NCBI GenBank assembly: GCA_040005555.1
Contig: JBDTYT010000055.1
Span: forward strand, 1 to 11,822
Length of the DNA: 11,822 bases
DNA from: JBDTYT01 sp040005555
GTDB lineage: Bacteria > Actinomycetota > UBA4738 > HRBIN12
Direction: 5' to 3'
The position numbers and the translations under genes were made by a program. The notes under the pieces are model-generated. The model was given only the letters and a program-made list of their open reading frames with translations, did not search any database and was not told the DNA's origin. This document shows positions 1 through 5,760 of the stretch, in pieces (the first letter of the stretch is position 1; every line of letters begins with the position of its first letter).

Positions 1-92
1 CACGACCGCACGGTGGTGGCCTTGAACGCCTCGCCCGCATGCACCGTCGCGGCCGAGCGCCGACGGAGCCCCGGCTCGCTCACGCGGCTCAC
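1..92 (-). CDS. N-terminal fragment of an unidentified divergent gene (runs off the left edge)
   Basis: Read leftwards, a GTG at 92-90 opens a frame without stops to the window edge, about 30 codons. It is preceded by a strong ribosome binding site, GGAGGTGG on the minus strand (108-101), 8 bases from the GTG. Nearly every codon ends in G or C, as in the other genes here, which supports real coding. The visible peptide begins VSRVSEPGLRRRSAATVHAG and matches no family I recognise. An in-frame ATG at 110-108 is a weaker alternative start because it has no ribosome binding site. The position, divergent from glpF across about 200 bases, is where a regulator of a glycerol operon often sits, but nothing in these 30 residues shows a helix-turn-helix. 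A function cannot be assigned. Confidence 0.45.
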   Translation of the reverse strand, partial: MSRVSEPGLRRRSAATVHAGEAFKATTVRS

Positions 93-163
93 GTTCCGCC
101 CCACCTCCATCTATGTCAAACCGACCACACGCAGCAAAGCCGCAGTCGATCGACCAAAGAGCC

Positions 164-180
164 GTTCGACGATGTCGAAC
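164..180. promoter_or_regulatory. Perfect 17-bp palindrome, candidate operator for the glycerol operon
   Basis: GTTCGAC-GAT-GTCGAAC is an exact inverted repeat with 7-bp arms and a 3-bp centre. It lies in the middle of the non-coding stretch between the divergent minus-strand gene and glpF. Related shorter palindromes flank it: GTCGATCGAC at 145-154 and GTCGAC at 185-190. The arrangement suits binding by a dimeric repressor or activator. Which regulator family binds it is unknown; no complete regulator gene is visible in the window. Confidence 0.5.
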
Positions 181-222
181 ATGAGTCGACCATACCGTTC
201 GTGCGTCGAGAGCGGGAGAGAT

Positions 223-249
223 TTGACATCGCCGCGCGACCGGGATTCT
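223..249 (+). promoter_or_regulatory. Candidate promoter of the glpF-dhaK-dhaL-glpK operon
   Basis: A perfect -35 hexamer TTGACA lies at 223-228. The best -10 candidate is GATTCT at 244-249, with a spacer of only 15 bp and one mismatch to a TANNNT pattern, so the -10 call is weak. Initiation near 256 would give a leader of about 37 bases that includes the glpF ribosome binding site. The palindrome at 164-180 lies upstream of the -35, a position more usual for an activator or a looping repressor than for simple promoter occlusion. Confidence 0.35.
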
Positions 250-292
250 GCTCCGGTGGGGCGCCCGTCCGGGCTCTCGAGGAGGTGGAGGG

Positions 293-1009
293 ATGTTCCT
301 CGGCGAAGTTGTGGGGACGTGTGTGCTGATCTTGTTGGGAGACGGTGTCGTGGCCGGCGTGCTGCTGAACCGATCCAAGTCACAGAACGGTGGGTGGATC
401 GTCATCACGTTCGGGTGGGGGATTGGCGTGTTGATGGGCGTCCTCGCGAGCCTCGCCGTCACCGGCGGGGTCGCGCATCTCAATCCCGCCGTCACGATCG
501 GGCTCGCGTCGGCCAACCTCGTGGATTGGGCCGACGTCCCGACGTTGATCGCGGGCCAGTTCGTCGGGGCCGCCCTCGGGGCTCTGCTCGTTTACCTGGC
601 GTATCTCGTGCACTGGAAGGAAACCGAAGATCAGGGGCTCAAGCTCGCGGTCTTCTGCACCGGACCGGCGATCCGCAACGCCGCGGCGAACGTGATCACC
701 GAGGTCGTCGGCACCGCGGTGCTGGTGTTCGGCGTGCTGGCCATCTTCGCGAAGAACAACGCGAGCTTCGGCTCGCTCGGCGGCTTCTTCGTCGCGCTCC
801 TGGTCCTCGGCATCGGCCTATCGCTCGGCGGCCCCACAGGGTATGCGATCAACCCGGCCCGAGACCTCGGGCCGCGGATCATGCACTTCATCCTGCCGAT
901 CCCCGGCAAGGGAAGCTCGGACTGGGAGTACGCCTGGGTTCCGGTCGTCGGTCCGATCATCGGCGGCGTCATCGGGGCGCTGCTCGCTAAGGCCGCGTTC
1001 GGTCTATGA
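293..1009 (+). CDS. glpF: Glycerol facilitator (aquaglyceroporin)
   Basis: A 238-residue inner-membrane channel of the MIP family that lets glycerol, and by family knowledge other small polyols, diffuse into the cell. Both half-helix NPA motifs are present: N64-P65-A66 in AHLNPAVTIG and N187-P188-A189 in GYAINPARDLGP. The Arg190-Asp191 after the second NPA is the usual glycerol-facilitator form. Trp42 (FGWGIG) and Arg190 fit the aromatic/Arg filter, with Tyr184 where E. coli GlpF has Phe200. Six hydrophobic segments are seen, roughly 5-25, 35-58, 85-107, 131-153, 162-183 and 214-236. The ATG at 293 follows AGGAGG (280-285) by 7 bases and begins right at the family's conserved MFLGE start, so no N-terminal extension is expected. 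It is the first gene of the glycerol/DHA operon; the kinases downstream would trap the imported substrate by phosphorylation. Confidence 0.95.
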   Translation: MFLGEVVGTCVLILLGDGVVAGVLLNRSKSQNGGWIVITFGWGIGVLMGVLASLAVTGGVAHLNPAVTIGLASANLVDWADVPTLIAGQFVGAALGALLVYLAYLVHWKETEDQGLKLAVFCTGPAIRNAAANVITEVVGTAVLVFGVLAIFAKNNASFGSLGGFFVALLVLGIGLSLGGPTGYAINPARDLGPRIMHFILPIPGKGSSDWEYAWVPVVGPIIGGVIGALLAKAAFGL

Positions 1010-1020
1010 ACCAGGACAGC

Positions 1021-1036
1021 CCGGTCGCACGACCGG
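1021..1036 (+). other. GC-rich hairpin between glpF and dhaK
   Basis: CCGGTC-GCAC-GACCGG forms a perfect 6-bp stem with a 4-base loop (or 7 bp with a 2-base loop) in the 44-base gap between the glpF stop and the dhaK GTG. No run of T follows, so it does not look like an intrinsic terminator. It could stabilise or mark a processing point in the polycistronic mRNA, or lower expression downstream of the channel gene; this is inference. Confidence 0.35.
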
Positions 1037-1053
1037 ACGGAGAGTGAGGCGTC

Positions 1054-2055
1054 GTGAAGAAGATCATCAACAGACCCGAGGACGTGGTCCGCGAGGAGCT
1101 GCAGGGCATCGAGGCCGCTCACGCAGACCTCGTCAAGGTGTTCTACGACCCGTATTACATCGTTCGGGCCAACGCGCCGGTGACGGGGAAGGTGGCGCTC
1201 GTGTCGGGGGGCGGATCGGGTCACGAACCGATGCACGGCGGGTTCGTCGGCGTGGGCATGCTCGACGCAGCCTGTCCGGGCGAGGTCTTCACCTCCCCCA
1301 CCCCGGACCAGATGGAGGCCGCGACGAAAGCGGTCGACGGCGGGGCCGGCGTGATCCACATCGTGAAGAACTACACCGGTGACGTCATGAACTTCGAGAT
1401 GGCGGCTGAGCTCTGCCGCTCGGAGGGCGTCGAGGTCGAGTCGCTGCTCGTGGACGACGACGTGGCCGTTCAAGACAGCCTCTACACGGCCGGCCGCCGC
1501 GGGGTGGGCGCGACGGTACTGCTCGAGAAGATCGCCGGGGCTGCAGCAGACGAGAGGCGCACGCTCAAGGAGGTCGCCGACATCGGTCGCGAAGTGAACG
1601 CGAACGCTCGAAGCATGGGGATGGCGCTCACATCGTGCACGGTCCCGGCGGCCGGCAAACCGACGTTCGAGCTCGGCGACGACGAGATGGAGATGGGCGT
1701 CGGTATCCACGGCGAGCCCGGACGTGAGCGCATGAAGCTCGCGCCCGCGCACGACATCGTGGAGCTCATGGCGACCGCGATCGTCGACGACGGGCCGTTC
1801 GCGAAAGGCGACAAGGTCCTGGCCTTCGTGAACGGGATGGGCGGCACGCCGCTCATCGAGCTCTACATCGCCTACAACGAGCTGCACAAGTTCCTGAGCG
1901 GCAAGGGGATCGAGATCTCGCGCAACCTCATCGGCTCGTACATCACGTCGCTCGAGATGGCGGGATGCTCGATCACGCTGCTGAAGCTCTCCGACGAGTT
2001 CGTGCGGCTGTGGGATGCGCCGGTGAAGACGCCCGGGCTACGGTGGGGCGTCTGA
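1054..2055 (+). CDS. dhaK: PEP-dependent dihydroxyacetone kinase, DHA-binding subunit DhaK
   Basis: A 333-residue cytoplasmic protein that binds DHA covalently as a hemiaminal while DhaL-bound nucleotide phosphorylates it to DHAP. The active-site residues match E. coli DhaK shifted by one: His57 in SGGGSGHEP, Asp110 in NYTGD, and the substrate-binding His219 in GVGIHGEPG. VDDDVAVQDSLYTAGRRGVG (from about 133) is also a family hallmark. The K and L domains are separate genes, and a DhaM is encoded downstream. This points to the PEP-dependent type rather than the ATP-dependent single-chain kinase. The start is GTG at 1054, with TGAGG at 1045-1049 as a modest ribosome binding site. dhaL follows after 30 bases. 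The protein is slightly shorter than the E. coli one (about 356), but every core motif is intact. Confidence 0.96.
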   Translation: MKKIINRPEDVVREELQGIEAAHADLVKVFYDPYYIVRANAPVTGKVALVSGGGSGHEPMHGGFVGVGMLDAACPGEVFTSPTPDQMEAATKAVDGGAGVIHIVKNYTGDVMNFEMAAELCRSEGVEVESLLVDDDVAVQDSLYTAGRRGVGATVLLEKIAGAAADERRTLKEVADIGREVNANARSMGMALTSCTVPAAGKPTFELGDDEMEMGVGIHGEPGRERMKLAPAHDIVELMATAIVDDGPFAKGDKVLAFVNGMGGTPLIELYIAYNELHKFLSGKGIEISRNLIGSYITSLEMAGCSITLLKLSDEFVRLWDAPVKTPGLRWGV

Positions 2056-2085
2056 TCGTTCGATCGGTGGACGAAGGGGTGCGGG

Positions 2086-2724
2086 TTGAGCGTCTCGTAC
2101 GAAGAGGTTCTTCGGATGATCCGGGGGTTCGCCGCCGTCGTCGCGGAGAACAAGAGCTACTTCACCGAGCTCGATTCCGCCATCGGCGACGCGGACCACG
2201 GGATCAACATGGACCGCGGGTTCCAAGCGGTGCTGGGCAAGCTCGATGGTCAGGGCTCGGGTGACATCGGCGCGATCTTCAAGACCGTCGGGATGACGCT
2301 CGTGTCGACCGTCGGAGGCGCCAGCGGACCCTTGTACGGGACGTTCTTCCTGCAGCTCGGTGTCGCCGCCGCGGGGAAGGAGGCGCTCGAGCCAGATGAC
2401 TGGGGAGCCGCGCTCGACGCCGGGGTGCAAGGCGTGATCGCCCGCGGGAAGGCTGAACCTGAGGACAAGACGATGGTGGATGCGCTCATCCCCGGGCGCG
2501 ACGCCTACCACCAGGCGCTCGCCGACGGTGGCTCGTTCGCGGACGCGCTTCGACGTTCGGCGAGCGCCGCCGAGGAAGGGATGAAGGCGACCATCCCGTG
2601 GGTGGCGCGGAAGGGCCGGGCGAGCTATCTCGGCGAGCGGAGCGCCGGGCACCAAGATCCCGGCGCGACGTCGTCGTTCCTGTTCCTGAAGACCGTCGCC
2701 GACACCTGGAGCGGCGACGGATGA
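2086..2724 (+). CDS. dhaL: Dihydroxyacetone kinase, nucleotide-binding subunit DhaL
   Basis: A 212-residue subunit, about the usual length (E. coli 210). In PEP-dependent kinases DhaL holds ADP/ATP as a permanently bound cofactor that is recharged by DhaM and phosphorylates DHA on DhaK. The magnesium-binding aspartates Asp30, Asp35 and Asp37 fall at the same numbers as in E. coli, in LDSAIGDADHG. The nucleotide loop VGGASGPLYGTFF (about 76-88) and the C-terminal block RKGRASYLGERSAGHQDPGA (175-194) are also conserved. The start is an unusual TTG at 2086, chosen because AAGGGG at 2074-2079 lies 6 bases upstream and because alignment to the family begins exactly there. It sits between dhaK and glpK in one transcription unit. 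Its phosphate donor, DhaM, is five genes further on rather than adjacent. Confidence 0.96.
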   Translation: MSVSYEEVLRMIRGFAAVVAENKSYFTELDSAIGDADHGINMDRGFQAVLGKLDGQGSGDIGAIFKTVGMTLVSTVGGASGPLYGTFFLQLGVAAAGKEALEPDDWGAALDAGVQGVIARGKAEPEDKTMVDALIPGRDAYHQALADGGSFADALRRSASAAEEGMKATIPWVARKGRASYLGERSAGHQDPGATSSFLFLKTVADTWSGDG

Positions 2725-2746
2725 CGAACGAGGAGGTGCGTGACCG

Positions 2747-4246
2747 ATGGCGGAGTACGTAGGCGCGATCGACCAAGGGACGACCAGCACACGGTTCATG
2801 ATCTTCGACCACGGCGGCAAGGTCGTCGGGGTCGACCAGAAGGAGCACGAGCAGATCTACCCGAAGCCCGGATGGGTCGAGCACGACCCGGCCGAGATCT
2901 GGACCCGCACGAACGAGGTGGTCGAAGGTGCGCTGAAGAAGGCGGGGATCACCGCCGCGGACCTCGCCGCGGTGGGCATCACGAACCAGCGGGAGACCAC
3001 CGTCGTCTGGGACCGGAAGACCGGCAAGGCCATCCACAACGCGCTGGTGTGGCAGGACACGCGGACGCAGGGTGTCGTGGACGAGCTGTCGAAGGACGGT
3101 GGCCAGGACCGCTTCCGCGCGAAGGCCGGCCTGCCGCTCGCGACGTACTTCTCCGGCACGAAGATCAAGTGGCTCCTGGACAACGTCGACGGAGCGCGCG
3201 AGAAGGCGGATGCCGGCGACCTGCTGTTCGGCAACATCGACACATGGGTGATCTGGAACCTCACCGGCGGTACCGATGGCGGTGGCGTGCACGTCACCGA
3301 CGTCTCGAACGCCAGCCGCACGATGCTGATGAACCTCGAGACGCTCGACTGGGACGAGGAGTTGCTCACGGCCTTCGGGGTGCCGCGTTCGATGCTGCCG
3401 GCCATCAAGCCCTCGTCCGAGGTGTACGGGAACGCGAAGGGCCCGCTGGACGGGATCCCCGTCGCCGGCGATCTGGGCGACCAGCAGGCCGCGACGTTCG
3501 GACAGGCCGCCTTCGACGTCGGCGACGCGAAGAACACGTACGGCACGGGCTGTTTCATGCTGCTGAACACCGGGACCGAGATGGTGCCGAGCAAGAGCGG
3601 GCTCCTCACGACGGTCGGGTGGAAGCTCGGCGACCAGCCCGCCGTGTACTGCCTCGAGGGATCGATCGCGATCACCGGCGCTCTCGTCCAGTGGCTGCGC
3701 GACAACCTCGGCTTGATCGCGTCGTCCCCGGATGTCGAGGCGCTGGCCGCGACGGTCGAGGACAACGGCGGGATGTATTTCGTGCCGGCGTTCTCGGGCC
3801 TGTTCGCTCCGTATTGGCGCGGTGACGCCCGCGGCGCGATCGTGGGCATGACGCGGTACGTCAACAAGGGCCATTTCGCGCGAGCGACTCTCGAGGCCAC
3901 GGCTTGGCAGACGCGCGAGGTCCTCGATGCGATGGAGGCCGACTCCGGTGTGAAGCTGAAGGAGCTGAAGGTCGACGGCGGCATGGTCTACAACGACCTC
4001 CTGATGCAGTTCCAGGCCGATGTCCTGCAGGTCCCGGTCATCCGACCCAAGGTGGCCGAGACCACGGCCCTCGGGGCGGCCTACGCCGCCGGTCTCGCGG
4101 TGGGCTTCTGGGGCTCGACGGACGATCTGCGCGAGAACTGGGGCAAGGACGCCGCGTGGGAGCCGCGGATGGACGAGGCGAAGGTGGCAGCGGAGTACCG
4201 GCAGTGGAAGAAGGCGGTGACGCGGACGTTCGACTGGATGGAGTAA
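2747..4246 (+). CDS. glpK: Glycerol kinase
   Basis: A 499-residue FGGY-family kinase that converts glycerol and ATP to sn-glycerol-3-phosphate in the cytoplasm. The N-terminal phosphate loop DQGTTSTRFMIFD (9-21), Arg82-Glu83 in TNQRETT, Tyr134 (substrate contacts) and the catalytic-base candidate Asp245 in LGDQQAATFGQ are all present. KNTYGTGCFMLLNTG (262-276) and VDGGMVYNDLLMQFQADVL (409-427) form the C-terminal half. The ATG at 2747 follows AGGAGG (2731-2736) by 10 bases. The loop 225-240 reads SEVYGNAKGPLDGIPVAG and lacks the YHFYG-type histidine that HPr phosphorylates to activate Firmicutes glycerol kinases. PTS control by that route is therefore unlikely despite the PTS protein downstream. 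Length and motifs match intact enzymes. Confidence 0.97.
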   Translation: MAEYVGAIDQGTTSTRFMIFDHGGKVVGVDQKEHEQIYPKPGWVEHDPAEIWTRTNEVVEGALKKAGITAADLAAVGITNQRETTVVWDRKTGKAIHNALVWQDTRTQGVVDELSKDGGQDRFRAKAGLPLATYFSGTKIKWLLDNVDGAREKADAGDLLFGNIDTWVIWNLTGGTDGGGVHVTDVSNASRTMLMNLETLDWDEELLTAFGVPRSMLPAIKPSSEVYGNAKGPLDGIPVAGDLGDQQAATFGQAAFDVGDAKNTYGTGCFMLLNTGTEMVPSKSGLLTTVGWKLGDQPAVYCLEGSIAITGALVQWLRDNLGLIASSPDVEALAATVEDNGGMYFVPAFSGLFAPYWRGDARGAIVGMTRYVNKGHFARATLEATAWQTREVLDAMEADSGVKLKELKVDGGMVYNDLLMQFQADVLQVPVIRPKVAETTALGAAYAAGLAVGFWGSTDDLRENWGKDAAWEPRMDEAKVAAEYRQWKKAVTRTFDWME

Positions 4247-4298
4247 CGACCACGCCTCTGCGCGACACCATGGAGGACGACCGAGGATCGGAGCCGAC

Positions 4299-4529
4299 AT
4301 GAAGGACAAGGAGCACGAGCACGGCGACTACGCGGAGGGCCAGGATGCCTCCGAGGAGCACGAGCACCACACCGGCTCGTTCGCCGAGGGGCAGTCCGAG
4401 GAGCATCCTCATCCCGAGGATCAGGGGAAGGAAGGCGATTTCGGCGAGGGCCAAGAGGCGACGCCCGAGCATGGGCACGACGAGGGGTCATTCGCGGAGG
4501 GCCAAGAGAAGGGGCACGACGAGCACTGA
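4299..4529 (+). CDS. Small His/Glu-rich repeat protein, function unknown
   Basis: A 76-residue protein of very low complexity. It has 11 His, 18 Glu, 7 Asp and only 4 Lys. It contains no Cys, Leu, Ile, Val, Trp, Arg or Asn, so it has no hydrophobic core and is probably disordered. It is built from four degenerate units, each ending in an aromatic residue, Ala or Gly, then EGQ: YAEGQ (11-15), FAEGQ (28-32), FGEGQ (48-52) and FAEGQ (65-69). The first, second and fourth units are preceded by His-rich or His-containing runs (HEHGD, HEHHTGS, HGHDEGS). The start is ATG 4299, with GGAG at 4290-4293 five bases upstream; it lies 52 bases after glpK. No signal peptide or membrane segment is present. 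Metal binding (for example Ni, Zn or Fe) is a reasonable inference from the composition. Short acidic proteins with repeated F-[AS]-EG-type motifs may exist in related bacteria, but I know of no assigned function. Confidence 0.7.
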   Translation: MKDKEHEHGDYAEGQDASEEHEHHTGSFAEGQSEEHPHPEDQGKEGDFGEGQEATPEHGHDEGSFAEGQEKGHDEH

Positions 4530-4552
4530 GGCGCGGGCGAGGTTCGCGGTGC

Positions 4553-4558
4553 GATACT
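4553..4558 (+). promoter_or_regulatory. Candidate -10 box for leaderless transcription of the glpA-like gene
   Basis: GATACT matches five of six bases of TATACT and ends 7 bases before the ATG at 4566, which would put the transcription start on or next to that ATG. No convincing ribosome binding site precedes the gene, consistent with a leaderless mRNA as is common in Actinomycetota. No recognisable -35 is seen. If real, it is an internal promoter that lets the dehydrogenase complex be expressed apart from glpF-dhaKL-glpK. Confidence 0.4.
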
Positions 4559-4565
4559 CGCCGTG

Positions 4566-5753
4566 ATGGCGACGCTCGAACCGCGGACCCCGGACGCCCA
4601 CGTGCTCATCGTGGGTGGCGGAGGGACCGGCGGCGCGCTCGCGCACGATCTGAGCCTTCGCGGCGTGAAGGTCACGCTGGTGGAGCGCGGGGAGTTCACG
4701 TCCGGCACGACGGGCCGCCATCATGGCCTCTTGCACTCGGGTGCGAGGTACGCGGTCGACGACCAGGAATCCGCGGTCGAGTGCATCGAGGAAAATCGGA
4801 TCCTGCGCCGGATCTGTCCCGGCTCGTTCGAGGAAAACGACGGCCTGTTCGTCGCCGTCACGGACGAGGACATGGCGTACTACGACGACTTCGTGAGCGG
4901 GTGCGCCCAGACCGGCATCCCGACGAACGAGCTCTCGCCGCACGATGCGCTTGCCCTCGAGCCGAACCTCAACCCCGAGCTCAAGGCCGCCGTTCGGGTT
5001 CCCGACGCGACGATGGATGCGATGCGGATGCCGCTCCGGTTCTTCGCTTCAGCCCAGCAAGGGGGCGCCGACCTCCGCAACTACATGGAGGTGATGGACC
5101 TGCTCGTTCACGATCGGGCGGTCACGGGAGCGGTGGTCCGCGACCACGTCACCGGCAAGGTCGGAGAGATCCGCGCGGACATCGTGGTGAACGCGACGGG
5201 TCCGTGGAGCGAGCAGGTCGCGACGATGGCGGGCGTCGACGTCCCGGTTCGTCCGTCGCCCGGAGTCATGCTCGCGCTGCGCGGCCGCCTGTGCAACATG
5301 GTGGTGAACCGCCTCCACCACTCCGGCGACGGCGACATCGTGGTACCGCAGCGGGCGCTGTCCGTCGTGGGAACCAGCTCATGGACCGTGGAGGACCCCG
5401 ACGATCTGGACGTTCCCGAAGACCACGTCCGGCGCATGTACGACGAGGGCGCCAAGCTCATCCCCGCGGTGGCGCGGGCCGAGTTCCGGGCGGCCTGGTC
5501 GGCAGCTCGACCGCTCATCGGGCCTCGCGAGGCCGACAGCGGCCGCGAGCTCTCGCGAACGTTCAAGACCTACGACCATCGGGAGACCGACGGGGTCGAG
5601 GGGCTCGTCACGATCACCGGCGGCAAGGGAACCACGCTCCGGGGGATGGCGGAGCTGTCGGCCGACGTCATCTGCCGCAAGCTCGGCGTCGAGACCGAGT
5701 GCCGCACCCGTGACGTCGTGTTGCCTCCCCACACTGCCTTCTACGCAGCATGA
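4566..5753 (+). CDS. GlpA-type FAD-dependent glycerol-3-phosphate dehydrogenase, short form without Fe-S domain
   Basis: A 395-residue flavoprotein of the DAO/GlpA-GlpD family, expected to oxidise G3P to DHAP. The FAD dinucleotide fold VLIVGGGGTGGALA (13-26) ends its second strand at Glu40. It is followed by the family signature SGTTGRHHGLLHSGARYAV (46-64), NATGPW (209-214), Arg315 in AARPL (candidate phosphate contact) and ITGGKGTTLRGMAE (350-363), where GlpA proteins usually read TGGKLxTYR. Overall similarity is closest to E. coli GlpA (542 residues), but this protein stops right after the FAD domain. It lacks GlpA's C-terminal Cys-rich BFD-like [2Fe-2S] region and GlpD's C-terminal helical domain. 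ATG 4566 is preferred over GTG 4563. The SdhB-like gene starts 7 bases after the stop, suggesting it is the electron acceptor. G3P as substrate rests on motifs and on glpK next door. Confidence 0.85.
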   Translation: MATLEPRTPDAHVLIVGGGGTGGALAHDLSLRGVKVTLVERGEFTSGTTGRHHGLLHSGARYAVDDQESAVECIEENRILRRICPGSFEENDGLFVAVTDEDMAYYDDFVSGCAQTGIPTNELSPHDALALEPNLNPELKAAVRVPDATMDAMRMPLRFFASAQQGGADLRNYMEVMDLLVHDRAVTGAVVRDHVTGKVGEIRADIVVNATGPWSEQVATMAGVDVPVRPSPGVMLALRGRLCNMVVNRLHHSGDGDIVVPQRALSVVGTSSWTVEDPDDLDVPEDHVRRMYDEGAKLIPAVARAEFRAAWSAARPLIGPREADSGRELSRTFKTYDHRETDGVEGLVTITGGKGTTLRGMAELSADVICRKLGVETECRTRDVVLPPHTAFYAA

Positions 5754-5760
5754 GGCCCTC

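Noticed and set aside
114..119. TTGACA on the minus strand as the -35 of the divergent gene
   Set aside because: A -10 at normal spacing would fall on the GTG start at 92 with no hexamer match, and the ribosome binding site at 101-108 would be left out of the transcript.
13..990. Long open frame on the plus strand of about 325 codons over the start of the window and glpF
   Set aside because: It overlaps glpF in another frame, its product is dominated by Arg/Gly as expected from out-of-frame GC-rich DNA, and glpF has clear NPA motifs and a ribosome binding site.
2486..4309. Minus-strand open frame of about 607 codons opposite dhaL and glpK
   Set aside because: Shadow of the well-supported glpK and dhaL codons; the Arg/His/Leu-rich product has no domain I recognise. 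The same holds for long minus-strand frames at 631-1887, 8153-9769, 8530-9780 and 10025-11746.
4563..4565. GTG at 4563 as start of the glpA-like gene
   Set aside because: It adds a single residue; ATG immediately follows and fits the position expected for a leaderless transcript from GATACT.
5710..5760. Upstream in-frame start for the SdhB-like gene at 5710
   Set aside because: It would overlap the end of the glpA-like gene by 44 bases and add a Cys-rich 17-residue stretch without family similarity; GTG 5761 has a ribosome binding site and fits the family start.
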